From Deltaproteobacteria bacterium (GTDB lineage: Bacteria; Desulfobacterota; Desulfobacteria; Desulfobacterales; UBA5852), in assembly GCA_020444045.1 (NCBI GenBank), contig JAHLLS010000023.1:1-64000 (forward strand): 64,000 nucleotides of DNA, given 5' to 3'. The translations under genes were made by a program, and so were the position numbers. Positions within the stretch are counted from its first letter, which is position 1; each line of letters starts with the position of its first letter. The notes beneath the pieces were generated by a model. The model searched no databases. It saw only the letters and a list, made by a program, of their open reading frames with translations, and was not told the DNA's origin. Below, piece by piece: positions 16,879 to 25,537 of the stretch.

Positions 16879-17052
16879 CAGTACTATCAGAAAAAACATA
16901 TTTAGGGTAAACGTTTGCGGCGATCACTACTGCTGCCTGAACAATGGATCGCCTAAAGAGGAATCGTCTTCACAGAGAACTGGCGTTGTCGGTTGAATCA
17001 ATCTTGATCAGAAATCTACGAACAGGACCGATCCAGTAATGGGAGAAACCAA

Positions 17053-17373
17053 TTGAAACGAATCAAAAGGAACGTAAGCCGGACACTCGATATCGCCACC
17101 GATAAGCTTAACGAAATTTCCCTCGGGGATATAGAAATCGAACAAGCCTTTCAGCATCGTATTTACATGGCATTGCACGAAATGACCCAACGGTGTGATA
17201 TCCATAGCGCGACGCCGGATCCAGAGGGTGGTCACTGTGGCATTCCCTGCACCGGATTCTGGGTGGCCGATACGCGGGAACTTGTTTTGTTCGCCTGGAG
17301 TCGTTACAAGACCAGGACCATTGTGGTACCCGCTGAGGAATGGTTTTTGCGTGAAGATATTACCGTGCATTAG
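17053..17373 (+). CDS. Hypothetical 106-residue protein
   Basis: The start is TTG 17053, with GGGAG 8 bases upstream. The protein has a basic N-terminus, a helical middle ('LNEISLGDIEIEQAFQHRIYMALHE' spread over residues 19-43) and two Cys in a GGHCGIPCTG segment that could bind metal. It ends with a short strand-rich tail. I do not recognise a family. It lies 26 bp before the hybrid kinase and is probably co-transcribed from the sigma-28-like promoter at 16852. A minus-strand frame overlaps it but has no ribosome site. Confidence 0.55.
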   Translation: MKRIKRNVSRTLDIATDKLNEISLGDIEIEQAFQHRIYMALHEMTQRCDIHSATPDPEGGHCGIPCTGFWVADTRELVLFAWSRYKTRTIVVPAEEWFLREDITVH

Positions 17374-17399
17374 ATTTATACGTTTACCGGGAAGGTATT

Positions 17400-18908
17400 A
17401 TGTCGGCCGAACAGCTTTACCGAAAGATTATTGACCGTATCGACGAGGGCGTCGTTGTTCTGGAAAACGGGACGATCACCAGGGTCAATGTAGCCATTGA
17501 AAAAATGGCGGGGATGGGGCGCGCTGAATTGATTCGGCTGCCGTTGTCCCAATTGCTCGACCCTGCTCCGCCATTACATTTCAAAACAGCTCCAGATGTA
17601 GCAACGGCTGTAGATGAAAAACCGTTGATGTACGAATCTTCATTGACCTTGGCCGAGGGCCAATCCCTTGCGGTGGCGGTATCCGCCCATGCCGTCAATG
17701 AAGGTGAGGGGAGTGTTGAATTTCTCATCGTGCGCGATATTGCCGAGCGGAAAAAAATGCAGCAGGACCTTTTGAAATCGCGCCAGTTGGAGTCCATTGC
17801 GGCCCTTTCAGGCGGCATTGCCCACGATTACAACAACTTGCTGACTGCCATTATGGGGAACATATCCCTGGCCTTGACCAGTATCCCGGAAGACGATCCC
17901 ATGTATGAATGGCTATCCCAGGCGCAAGAGGCCTCGCTGATTGCCAAGGAGCTGACCAACCGCTTGATCACCTTTTCTAAAGGGGGCGTGCCCCGTAAAG
18001 AAACGGTCAACATCGCCACTCTGATCGAAAGCGCGACGGAATTTGCGCTCAGCGGCTCCAATATCAGTGCCGAATTTACGATCCCCGCCGACCTGTGGTG
18101 TGCCGATGTCGATCGCACCCAGATCGGGCAGGCCTTTCATAACATGGTCATCAATGCCCGGGAGGCCATGCCGGACGGGGGCACCATTATCGTCACGGCC
18201 GGCAATGAAACCGCAATGCCTGATGGGGCTCTTCGGAAAGACGGCCGCTACGTGGTGGTTGCCATCAAGGACCACGGCAGCGGCATCCCGCCCGAGGCCC
18301 TGGGCAAGATATTCGATCCCTATTTTTCAACCAAAATGATGGGCGACCAGCGGGGGATGGGGTTGGGATTATCCATCGCCAATTCCATCATTGAAAAGCA
18401 TGAAGGGAAGATTGTCGTCCATGCCCCTCCGGGCGAGGGGGCGCTATTCCGCGTTTTCCTGCCGGCATCAGCCGCCAGCTGTGAATCGGCCGCCCCTCCG
18501 GAAAAGCACCATCGATCCACCAGGCCGTTCGGCACGGGCAAGATACTGGTGATGGACGACGAAGCCATGATCCGGAAACTGGCCGGCAATGTTCTGGGCA
18601 AGATGGGATTCGAAACGGCCTTTGCCTGCAACGGCGAGGAAGCCCTCGCCGCCTATGAAGCGGCCATGACCGCCGGCGAGCCTTTCAACCTTGTCATTCT
18701 CGACCTGACGGTAAAAGGCGGAATGGGGGGCAAGGAAACCATTCGGCAGCTGCGCCTTATGGACCCGGATGTCAAAGCCATCGTTTCGAGCGGCTATTCC
18801 AATGATCCCGGTGTCGTTCACTATACCGAGCACGGCTTCTGCGGCGTGGTGGCCAAACCCTATCGCATCGACGAAATACGCCAACAGCTTGAAGAAATTC
18901 TTGGTTGA
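17400..18908 (+). CDS. PAS hybrid sensor histidine kinase with C-terminal receiver
   Basis: A 502-residue soluble kinase. Residues 5-125 are a PAS domain ('IIDRIDEGVVVLENGTITRV' at the start, ending in DIAERKKMQ). The H-box is SGGIAHDYNNLLTAIMG with H142. The ATPase boxes follow (MVINAREAMPDGG, DHGSGIP, RGMGLGLSIA). A receiver occupies about 380-500 (LVMDDEAM, phospho-Asp in VILDLTVKGG, Lys in VVAKPYR). GGAAGG precedes the ATG. With no membrane segment it should sense a cytoplasmic signal. The adjacent single receiver at 19128 may be its onward partner (inference). Confidence 0.88.
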   Translation: MSAEQLYRKIIDRIDEGVVVLENGTITRVNVAIEKMAGMGRAELIRLPLSQLLDPAPPLHFKTAPDVATAVDEKPLMYESSLTLAEGQSLAVAVSAHAVNEGEGSVEFLIVRDIAERKKMQQDLLKSRQLESIAALSGGIAHDYNNLLTAIMGNISLALTSIPEDDPMYEWLSQAQEASLIAKELTNRLITFSKGGVPRKETVNIATLIESATEFALSGSNISAEFTIPADLWCADVDRTQIGQAFHNMVINAREAMPDGGTIIVTAGNETAMPDGALRKDGRYVVVAIKDHGSGIPPEALGKIFDPYFSTKMMGDQRGMGLGLSIANSIIEKHEGKIVVHAPPGEGALFRVFLPASAASCESAAPPEKHHRSTRPFGTGKILVMDDEAMIRKLAGNVLGKMGFETAFACNGEEALAAYEAAMTAGEPFNLVILDLTVKGGMGGKETIRQLRLMDPDVKAIVSSGYSNDPGVVHYTEHGFCGVVAKPYRIDEIRQQLEEILG

Positions 18909-19127
18909 GAAACGATTTTCGCCGCGTTGGCGTCCTCCATCGTTGTCAGGCCAACCCATCGTGCGGCCCCGCGGTCTTGTGGCACGGCTCGCTTGGCATC
19001 GACAGCCCGCGCAACAGCCCCGGATCCATTGACAAACCGCTAAAATTATAGTTAATCATTTAAGAAACGACAGCCTGCGGGCGATGCTACCTAGCCTTAT
19101 TAACCCGGTGACGGAAGGAGTTCCTGC

Positions 19128-19592
19128 ATGTCAGACGGACTTGATGTCATCATCGTCGATGATGACCCTTCTGTATGTCAGTTGATTACCGATACCGTTA
19201 CATCCTTCTACACCTGGGGCGAGGTCCGCTCTTTTACCAACGCGGATGAGGCCATTCTTTATTGTCTCAGCAGTCCGGTCGGTGTGGGCATCTTCATTGT
19301 CGATGTGTTTCTGGGGGGCAAGAGCGGGTTTTTCTTTCTCGACGCCGTCGAAAAGAAATATCCTTCGGCGCACAAGGACGCCATTGTCGTCACCGGAAAC
19401 GCCAGCGAGGACGTCGTGAATATGTGCATGGCATCCAATGTCTATTACCTGTTGGAAAAACCGATACGGCCTTTTGCCCTGCAATTTGCCGTGCGGGCCA
19501 TTGCCGAAAAGTATATCAGTTTCGCCAAGCTTTTAATTGAAGACCAGGAGTTCGCAAGCAGTGTTGCCAGCCTGGCGTGCTATTCAGATTGA
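19128..19592 (+). CDS. Receiver-domain protein
   Basis: A 154-residue protein with a receiver domain in residues 1-125: DDD acidic cluster ('VIIVDDDPSVCQ'), phospho-Asp in IFIVDVFLGGKSG, and Lys in LLEKPIRP. A short helical tail with no DNA-binding motif follows. GGAAGGAG precedes the ATG. It is followed 13 bp later by a PilZ protein, so it may feed kinase signals into motility control, but no direct evidence shows that. Confidence 0.82.
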   Translation: MSDGLDVIIVDDDPSVCQLITDTVTSFYTWGEVRSFTNADEAILYCLSSPVGVGIFIVDVFLGGKSGFFFLDAVEKKYPSAHKDAIVVTGNASEDVVNMCMASNVYYLLEKPIRPFALQFAVRAIAEKYISFAKLLIEDQEFASSVASLACYSD

Positions 19593-19605
19593 TTGCCGAC
19601 TGACC

Positions 19606-20337
19606 ATGGCTGACTACGGTAAACTCTCCAAAGAAAAAACACACCAGTTATTCCAATACCTGAAGGACCAACGGGTTCTGGTCAAGTTGGTTCTGAAGGG
19701 CACCGGTTTCGAAGCCGTCACCGTTATTACGGGGATTCGGTCCCAAGATACGCAGCCGCAATTCCAGATCGATTGCCCCGATGACTTCCAGATTGTCCTG
19801 AAGAGCAAGGACTGCGGCAACCTCTATTTTGAGTTCAACGGCCAGGACAAAGTCCTCTATACCTTTGAAATAGCCCCCAATCCCGAATGGCAGCGCGGTG
19901 AGGTTTGGATCCCCATACCGGATGAGGTTGACCGGATCCAGCGGCGGCGCAATTTCAGGCTCGAAGCCCCCATGGGCACCGATCTCATCCTTCGCCAGCT
20001 CGAACCGCCGCTCAAACTGGCGGTGCTCGATTTTAGCTTGGGGGGGTTGCTATGCGTGGTGGAATCCGCCCGGGAGAGAATCAAGAAAAACTTGATGCTG
20101 GCCCGCGGACGCAACTTGAAAAACCTCGAGTTGCTTTTCCGGGACCAGAATGTGACCACCAAGATCCGGATTGCCGAGGCCACCATTGTTCGTGTGGAAA
20201 CCAACGCGGTAACCGGCTATCGCCAGTATGCTTTTCAATTCAAGAACATGGATAAGGGGGAAGAAAAATCCCTCACCAAGGTTCTTTATCGCATGCAGCG
20301 CCAGCTGCTCCGGCAACGACTTCCTCTCAAAGATTGA
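19606..20337 (+). CDS. PilZ (YcgR-like) cyclic-di-GMP effector
   Basis: A 243-residue protein with a YcgR-type layout. The N-terminal region (about 1-115) resembles the YcgR-N beta-barrel, and is followed by a PilZ domain with the c-di-GMP motifs RRRNFRL at about 121 and DFSLGG at about 150. ATG 19606 is chosen because it matches the usual domain start, although its ribosome site is weak; the frame is open upstream, overlapping the receiver gene. YcgR proteins bind the flagellar motor and slow or bias it when c-di-GMP is high. A diguanylate cyclase lies nearby at 22106. Confidence 0.8.
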   Translation: MADYGKLSKEKTHQLFQYLKDQRVLVKLVLKGTGFEAVTVITGIRSQDTQPQFQIDCPDDFQIVLKSKDCGNLYFEFNGQDKVLYTFEIAPNPEWQRGEVWIPIPDEVDRIQRRRNFRLEAPMGTDLILRQLEPPLKLAVLDFSLGGLLCVVESARERIKKNLMLARGRNLKNLELLFRDQNVTTKIRIAEATIVRVETNAVTGYRQYAFQFKNMDKGEEKSLTKVLYRMQRQLLRQRLPLKD

Positions 20338-20340
20338 TAG

Positions 20341-20474
20341 TTTCGTAAGAAAGCCCGATCCGCCAATGGCGGATAAATATCGGCGTTACGCCTATCCCTC
20401 GTCATTGCGGCGCACCGTAAGTACGGCTCTTTCCTCGGGATTTGCAAGCCTTGATCTCGAGCTTTTTACGAAGC
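20341..20474. repeat. Palindromic repeat element, related to the element at 52358
   Basis: Between two convergent genes. Imperfect terminal inverted repeats (TTTCGTAAGAAAG / CTTTTTACGAAGC) enclose CGATCCGCC-N5-GGCGGATAAATA and, further in, CCTTGATCTC. The same internal blocks in the same order occur in the reverse complement of the element between flgI and flgJ, so both belong to one MITE-like family. Confidence 0.6.
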
Positions 20475-20574
20475 TGTCTGAAGCTGGACTTTTTGCGAGG
20501 CCAAGAAGATTGATGGCTCCGTGAAACTCCCTGCCACCATCGCTGCATCCCAGCCCCCCAACCGTCGATAGGCT

Positions 20575-21333
20575 TCAAACGCGCCGGACGGTTTCCGTAA
20601 GACCGGCGTAGTGCATCACTTTCTGGACGTAAGCTTGGGTTTCCCGATAGGGCGGGATGCCGCCGTAGCGGTTGACCGTGCCCGGACCGGCATTGTACGC
20701 CGCCAGAGCGGTTGCGACATCGCCGTCAAAGCGGTCCAGCATCTGCCGCAAATAGCGTGTTCCGCCATCGATATTCTGCTGGATGTCAAACGGATCGCTG
20801 ACACCGAGATCATTGGCTGTGGCGGGCATGAGTTGCATCAGCCCCTGAGCGCCGGCGTGGGACACGGCGCCCGGTTTGAAATTCGACTCGCAGCGGATGA
20901 CGCTTTGAATGAGATCGCTCGGGACGTTGTACCGTTCTGCAGCGCGTTCAATGGCCTGGTGGATGGTTTGGCTTACCGCGTCATCCGGCGCGCCCGGCAA
21001 GGGAGGGGATGCTTTTGTTGCCGCTGAGGCGGAAACCGTCTTTTCATCCGGCACGGACACCTCGGCTTTGTCCGGGATTTCCTGGGAAGACGCTCGATCG
21101 CCATCGCAAGGCGGCAGGGCCGCCGATGCGATGGCCCCGATCCGGCGGTTCATATAGTCCTGTATCGTGAGACCGGCTCTTTCGGTGTTTTGGGCCGCAG
21201 GCGGTTTGTTCAAAGCGCCTTCCAGGACCGATCGGAAAGAGGACGTTCCCGACGGCAGCGCCTGTTCTCTTTTGGATGGCCCCATCGCCGGGTTGAGATA
21301 GTCTTGAATTGTTTTATGGGTCGATCGAATCAT
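20575..21333 (-). CDS. Lytic transglycosylase (SLT domain), flagellar-associated
   Basis: A 252-residue protein. Residues about 1-120 are polar and low-complexity. Residues about 125-245 form an SLT lytic transglycosylase domain: catalytic Glu in IRCESNFKP, then [19 protein letters not shown], and [10 protein letters not shown]. No classical signal peptide is visible, so it may be exported by the flagellar apparatus. FlgJ at 52534 lacks its muramidase half, so this enzyme probably supplies the peptidoglycan cutting needed for rod growth. It is the second gene of a sigma-54 operon with the small gene at 21369. Confidence 0.83.
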   Translation of the reverse strand: MIRSTHKTIQDYLNPAMGPSKREQALPSGTSSFRSVLEGALNKPPAAQNTERAGLTIQDYMNRRIGAIASAALPPCDGDRASSQEIPDKAEVSVPDEKTVSASAATKASPPLPGAPDDAVSQTIHQAIERAAERYNVPSDLIQSVIRCESNFKPGAVSHAGAQGLMQLMPATANDLGVSDPFDIQQNIDGGTRYLRQMLDRFDGDVATALAAYNAGPGTVNRYGGIPPYRETQAYVQKVMHYAGLTETVRRV

Positions 21334-21368
21334 CGTAAGTTGCCGTGTGAATTCCTTTCAGGGGATGA

Positions 21369-21824
21369 TCAGCAATAGATGCCGCTGCGAAAACGGCTGA
21401 TCTCCAGGGTGGCCGTCACCAGACCTTCGTTTATGATATCTTTAAGGGGTGAGTCGGCGGGCGTTTTTTCGGACACATCGGACAAATGCCGCTGCGCCCT
21501 CTCAAGGCGTCCGAGGACCGGCTCAAGATCCCGCAAGCTGCAAGCGGGGTCCGCGAGCCGCTGCTGATAGGCATCCAGGGAATCGACAAAGCGTTCCATG
21601 GCCTGCAGGTCGGTCTTGACCGGCAAGATCTCAATGGCGTTGGCGGTCAGGGGCGTGGGATTAATGGGGTGTGTCGAAGATGAGGGGGCCGCCACGTCCT
21701 TGGTTTGGTTTTGGAGCAGGTCATCGAAAACCTGCTGGAAACCGGTCGGATTTGGTCCGGAAGCCATTTTGGGCCGTTGGAGATTCCCTCCGGGTAATTG
21801 ATGGGAGTTGTCTATTTTCGTCAT
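21369..21824 (-). CDS. Small unknown protein, flagellar-regulated
   Basis: A 151-residue protein that I do not recognise. The start is ATG 21824, with GAGAGG upstream; the frame is open further up but that part overlaps the sigma-54 promoter at 21897-21912, which rules it out. The N-terminus is polar with a 'GFQQVFDDLLQNQ' helix, reminiscent of the export regions of FliK- or FlgJ-like substrates. The C-terminal half is helical. It lies 35 bp upstream of the lytic transglycosylase and may be its secretion partner or a rod accessory (inference). Confidence 0.7.
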   Translation of the reverse strand: MTKIDNSHQLPGGNLQRPKMASGPNPTGFQQVFDDLLQNQTKDVAAPSSSTHPINPTPLTANAIEILPVKTDLQAMERFVDSLDAYQQRLADPACSLRDLEPVLGRLERAQRHLSDVSEKTPADSPLKDIINEGLVTATLEISRFRSGIYC

Positions 21825-22105
21825 CGTCGCCTCTCTATGGATAATTGGCCTGTCATCGTCCGTAACGATGTCGTCGTCGATTTCAAACAAGAGAAAAGCA
21901 AACACTATGCCAGACAAGAAGGGTGCGAATCGGCAGTAATATCAATCAAAATTAAGGTTGCGATGGATGCGCCGGAGAAAATTTTGCCGGCTCAGATGCT
22001 GAAACGGCAAAATTTGCCCGTGCCGGGCGGCTGATATATCGAACACTGGCCATGGCTTGATCGAATGGATCGAGCGCCATGAAATGCTTTATGGCGCCTC
22101 GTGTT
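21825..22105. other. Promoter region and hairpin between two minus-strand units
   Basis: It holds the sigma-54 promoter of the lytic transglycosylase operon. Near 22074-22097 there is an inverted repeat GCGCCAT-N10-ATGGCGC just downstream of the diguanylate cyclase stop. It has no T-run and may be an mRNA end structure. Confidence 0.55.
21897..21912 (-). promoter_or_regulatory. Sigma-54 promoter of the lytic transglycosylase operon
   Basis: The minus strand reads TGGCATA-N4-TTGCT with exact GG/GC spacing. It lies 73 bp upstream of the ATG at 21824. No perfect FleQ-type box is visible upstream of it. Confidence 0.75.
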
Positions 22106-23191
22106 TCATGACGTCATGACACCGTTTTTACCGGCCTGCTTGGCTTTATAGAGAGCCTGATCGGCGCGCGCCAGCACGCTGGCGGCGGTGTCGCCTTTCT
22201 TATAGGCGGTGGCCCCGATGCTGACCGTCAGCGATAGAGGTGCCTGGCGGTCATCCGGGTCGAAGGTGAAGCGGGTCTTGTGAACGGTTTTACAGATCAG
22301 TTTGCCCTTCTTGGCCGCGTTGCGCCGTGAGGCGCCCGGCAGCACGATAACAAATTCCTCCCCGCCGTAGCGCGCCAGAAAATCGTCACTGCGCACCATT
22401 TGACCGAACGTTTCCGCCATCGCCAGAAGAACACGATCGCCCACCGGATGCCCATAGGTGTCATTGACGGCTTTGAAATCATCGATATCCAGGATCAGGA
22501 TCGCGAAATCCTGGCGATGCAGCAGGTTGCGTTCCATCAACGACTGCAGGTAGTCGTCAAAGGCCCGGCGGTTGTAGATACCGGTCAATCCGTCGCGTTG
22601 GGATTCTTCCTTGGCCATTTCCAGTTCCTGGCGCAAGCTATTCACCTGGCCCGACAGGCGCTGGATCCGGGCCTGTTCACCGACTTGCTTGTTGCGCACG
22701 GTTTCCCGAAGGGTTGCGACTTCTCTTTCAAGCGCCGCTTTAATTTTGCGGATGTCGTCGAGCCGGGTAATCTGTTCCATTTTTTCGCTTTGCTGCAGAA
22801 TTTTATGATGATAGGCATCGTTTTCAGAATCCACCGAAACCATGGCCCGGGTCAACAGATCGATAATATTGCGCAGTTCGGTTTCCCGTTCATCCAGATA
22901 GCGTTTCTGTTGGTCGATAAAGCCGGCGATAACCGGTTTTTGTTTCTCAAAATGGGGCAGAATGCGTTTGGATTTCTTCTGCGCGAAGAATTTTTCACTG
23001 AAGGCGTCCATAGACGCATAAAAACGATCGGTTTTCAGCTCGACAATGTCCAGAGCGAATTCTTTGACCAGGACCAACAGGGTACGAATAACAGTATCGT
23101 ATGCGTTTTCGCGGCTTTCACTCTCCTGAAGACGGCTGTTTAAATCCACCACGTTTTCGTCCTGGGTATTCCTGCGACGTTTCAATAGCAT
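22106..23191 (-). CDS. Diguanylate cyclase (GGDEF)
   Basis: A 361-residue protein that makes c-di-GMP. The start is ATG 23191, preceded by AGGAGG; the frame is open 39 codons further but has no ribosome site. Residues about 20-190 are helical, ending in a coiled coil ('ALEREVATLRETVRNKQ'). The GGDEF domain spans about 195-360, with 'DGLTGIYNRRAFDD', 'DIDDFKAVNDTYGH' and an intact GGEEF active site. Five residues before it is RSDD, a classic RxxD inhibitory site, so product feedback is expected. The PilZ protein at 19606 is a plausible receiver of its product. Confidence 0.9.
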   Translation of the reverse strand: MLLKRRRNTQDENVVDLNSRLQESESRENAYDTVIRTLLVLVKEFALDIVELKTDRFYASMDAFSEKFFAQKKSKRILPHFEKQKPVIAGFIDQQKRYLDERETELRNIIDLLTRAMVSVDSENDAYHHKILQQSEKMEQITRLDDIRKIKAALEREVATLRETVRNKQVGEQARIQRLSGQVNSLRQELEMAKEESQRDGLTGIYNRRAFDDYLQSLMERNLLHRQDFAILILDIDDFKAVNDTYGHPVGDRVLLAMAETFGQMVRSDDFLARYGGEEFVIVLPGASRRNAAKKGKLICKTVHKTRFTFDPDDRQAPLSLTVSIGATAYKKGDTAASVLARADQALYKAKQAGKNGVMTS

Positions 23192-23388
23192 CCTGTTAAA
23201 CCCCTCCTGATTATAAATGGCATCCGTCGATAGCCATGGCCAACGTTGTGGTGAAATCAACAGGAACGCAGCGGTCGATTTACTCCGCTGTGACATGTCC
23301 AGTCCCATGAAGAGTGCAGATGTATGGCGTTATCGTCCAATTCCCCATGAATCTTGAGGAAAATCATTGGGAGGGATGAACAACCGGC

Positions 23389-23402
23389 GTCAAAGAGATG
23401 AC
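23389..23402. promoter_or_regulatory. FleQ-type box upstream of the activator operon (one mismatch)
   Basis: GTCAA-AGAG-ATGAC, one base from the perfect palindrome. The centre is about 203 bp upstream of the -24 element at 23599. It suggests autoregulation of the activator. Confidence 0.5.
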
Positions 23403-23597
23403 GAAGGGCTCTATTTTTGACGAATACCCCACGATCAATCACGACCTCGATGTGGGAGCCACGCAAATCTTCGCCAATGTTTGTATCCATGTAACAATCT
23501 GCAAATACAACAAAAACGATCAAAATAACTGCCTGTGAGAGGTCATCGAAACCCGTCGATTCCGTCGACGACGTAACAGGGAAAACCCCAATGTCGG

Positions 23598-23613
23598 TGG
23601 CATATAGATTGCA
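23598..23613 (+). promoter_or_regulatory. Sigma-54 promoter of the activator-flgB-fliF-flgE operon
   Basis: TGGCATA-N4-TTGCA, a full match with GG/GC 12 bases apart. The transcript would start near 23624 and could run through flgE, since the genes to 35372 are tightly packed. Confidence 0.82.
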
Positions 23614-23709
23614 GATATGGTTTCCGTTCCGAACCCGTATTGCGTGTGAAATTGGATAACTAACTGGTATGAATACTAAATTAATTGGAACTCCGTTTCA
23701 TTGGACACT

Positions 23710-25119
23710 ATGAGCCAGCCCGCCATCGACATAGCGGCATGCCAACCGTTTGAATCTTCTCCCACGTCGATATTAGTGGTCGCACGGGAGGGGGCCACTG
23801 CGCCTGAAGTTATCCGTTGTTTACGGGCGCAGGGGCTATCGGTGGATCGGATCGATAGCGGGGAAACAGCGCTCCGTATGCTGGCCCATAAGCGGTATGC
23901 GCTCGCCATGATCGACAGCGACGTTGATGGAGAAACGGGGCTGCAGCTGCTGGATGAGATGCGGCGGCATTCAGCGGAGCTGCCGGTCGTTATAACGACG
24001 GCGGCCGCCTCGGTTAAACATGCGGTCACGGCCATGCAAAAAGGGGCGGCCGACTACCTCATGAAGCCTGTCCGTGCGGACGCACTGGAAACTTGTGTGC
24101 GGCGTCTCTTGTCCAACCAAAACGCGCCAACTTCCCCGGGTAACGGTGTTCCCGGAAGCAGCAAACCGTTTATTACCGGTAGTCCCGGCGTAAAAAAGAT
24201 GCTGGAATCCGCACGTGCCGTTGCAGGCAGCCAAGCCACGGTATTGATTACGGGGGAAAGCGGTACGGGCAAGGAAGTGCTGGCATCCTATATCCATCGA
24301 CATGCCGGTCGGGCCAATGCCCCCTATGTCGCCGTAAACTGTGCCGCGCTTCCCGAGACATTGATGGAAAGTGAATTGTTCGGCTACGAAAAGGGCGCTT
24401 TTACGGGAGCGATCCAGCGCAAGATCGGTAAGTTTGAACAAGCGGGCAACGGCACCCTCGTGCTGGACGAAATCAGTGAAATGCCCTTGCCCCTGCAGGC
24501 GAAGCTTCTGCGCGTGCTGCAGGAAAGGTGTATCGACCGGATAGGCGGCGACCGTCAAGTCCCTTTTACCGCTCAAGTGATCGCCATCAGCAACCGGGAT
24601 TTGGCGGACCAGGTCCGGAAGGGCCAACTGCGGGAAGATCTTTATTATCGCATCAATGTCGTCCCCCTGCATCTCCCCCCGCTGAGGGAACGGCGACAGG
24701 ACATTCCCCTTTTGATCGACCATTTTTTACAGCGTTACAGCGGATTGTATCAACGACAAGCGATCGGCATCGATACGGCCACGATGAACCATCTCGAGGC
24801 GTGTTTTTGGAAAGGCAATATCCGCGAGCTGGAAAATTATATCGAGCGTGCGGTTCTGATGGGGGCGCTGCCCCCCTTGCCTGGCCGCGAGGACACGGCG
24901 CAACCCGGCAAAACACCTGACGCAGCAACACTGGCGATTCGACCGGGACTTTCCGTAAAAGCCGTTGAAGAGGTCTTGATCAAGCAAACGCTTCACGAAG
25001 TCAACGATCACCGTGAACGGGCCGCCAAAATGCTGGGCATCAGCGTCCGCACCCTGCGCAACAAACTCAATGAATACCGGAATCGAACGGATTCCCGGAT
25101 GGAAAGGGAAGCCTCCTGA
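23710..25119 (+). CDS. FleQ/FlrC-like sigma-54 activator of flagellar genes
   Basis: A 469-residue activator (TTG 23701 is an alternative start). Residues about 20-135 form a receiver: D69 sits at the phosphoacceptor position and the KPV lysine is present, but the usual acidic pair is replaced by A-R, so phosphorylation is doubtful. The AAA+ core has Walker A GESGTGKE, GAFTGA for sigma-54 contact, the Walker B region LVLDEISEMP, and arginine-finger region RREDLYYR-like 'LREDLYYRINV'. A Fis-type HTH closes the protein ('RAAKMLGISVRTLRNKLNEY'). It heads the basal-body operon and its stop overlaps the flgB start (TGATG). FleQ-type boxes upstream of four sigma-54 promoters make it the likely master regulator. 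Confidence 0.88.
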   Translation: MSQPAIDIAACQPFESSPTSILVVAREGATAPEVIRCLRAQGLSVDRIDSGETALRMLAHKRYALAMIDSDVDGETGLQLLDEMRRHSAELPVVITTAAASVKHAVTAMQKGAADYLMKPVRADALETCVRRLLSNQNAPTSPGNGVPGSSKPFITGSPGVKKMLESARAVAGSQATVLITGESGTGKEVLASYIHRHAGRANAPYVAVNCAALPETLMESELFGYEKGAFTGAIQRKIGKFEQAGNGTLVLDEISEMPLPLQAKLLRVLQERCIDRIGGDRQVPFTAQVIAISNRDLADQVRKGQLREDLYYRINVVPLHLPPLRERRQDIPLLIDHFLQRYSGLYQRQAIGIDTATMNHLEACFWKGNIRELENYIERAVLMGALPPLPGREDTAQPGKTPDAATLAIRPGLSVKAVEEVLIKQTLHEVNDHRERAAKMLGISVRTLRNKLNEYRNRTDSRMEREAS

Positions 25120-25535
25120 TGAAAACGAATTTTATCTTCGATAAGACCATGACATCGCTGGAACGATCGTTGAATTTGCGTTCCATGAACCAGAAGCTGA
25201 TTGTTTCCAATATCGCCAACATGGATACGCCCCGGTACAAGGCCTTTAAAATGATGGTGGATGAAAATATGCAGGATACCGGGCAAGGCGGGCCGCAGTT
25301 GACCATGACCCGAACGCAGGCGGGTCATCTGAGCACGGCCGGCAAAAGCTTGGAATCGGGGCGTGTCGCGCGGGTGGAGAGCAACGACCTCTCCCTGCGG
25401 GGCGATGGCAATACGGTGGAGTTGGACACGGAAATGGCCAACCTGGCCGAAAACACGTTGAAGTACAATACCACCACGCGGATCATTTCCAATAAATTTA
25501 AACTGCTCAAAGACGTGATCAAAGGAGGGCAATAA
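25119..25535 (+). CDS. flgB: Flagellar proximal rod protein FlgB
   Basis: A 138-residue rod protein. The conserved N-terminal rod motif is present ('NQKLIVSNIANMDTPRYKA'), with the C-terminal helix 'LAENTLKYNTTTRIISNKFKLLKDVI'-type pattern spread over residues 108-134. FlgB forms the base of the rod above the MS ring and is exported by the flagellar type III apparatus without a signal peptide. The start overlaps the activator stop by one base; flgC follows after 2 bp. Confidence 0.95.
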   Translation: MKTNFIFDKTMTSLERSLNLRSMNQKLIVSNIANMDTPRYKAFKMMVDENMQDTGQGGPQLTMTRTQAGHLSTAGKSLESGRVARVESNDLSLRGDGNTVELDTEMANLAENTLKYNTTTRIISNKFKLLKDVIKGGQ

Positions 25536-25537
25536 TC

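Larger units (their letters stand above)
16427..17052. other. Divergent regulatory region between the giant gene and the hybrid-kinase group
   Basis: No convincing gene in about 625 bp. It contains a minus-strand sigma-54 promoter (16584-16599), a perfect GTCAA-N4-TTGAC box (16706-16719) and a plus-strand sigma-28-like promoter (16852-16878). Confidence 0.75.
23192..23709. other. Upstream region of the flagellar activator operon
   Basis: About 520 bp between divergent genes. It contains a near-perfect FleQ-type box (23389-23402) and a sigma-54 promoter (23598-23613). A minus-strand 78-88 codon frame at 23257-23490 looks somewhat protein-like but has no ribosome site and overlaps the box; I do not call it. 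Confidence 0.6.

Noticed and set aside
16722-16910. 62-codon frame upstream of 17053
   Set aside because: It contains the sigma-28-like promoter and lacks a ribosome site.
18995-19020. TGGCACGG...TTGGC as a sigma-54 promoter before the receiver gene
   Set aside because: GG to GC spacing is wrong by two bases.
23257-23490. Minus-strand frame of 78-88 codons upstream of the diguanylate cyclase
   Set aside because: Some protein-like character, but no ribosome site or family match, and it overlaps the near-consensus activator box at 23389.
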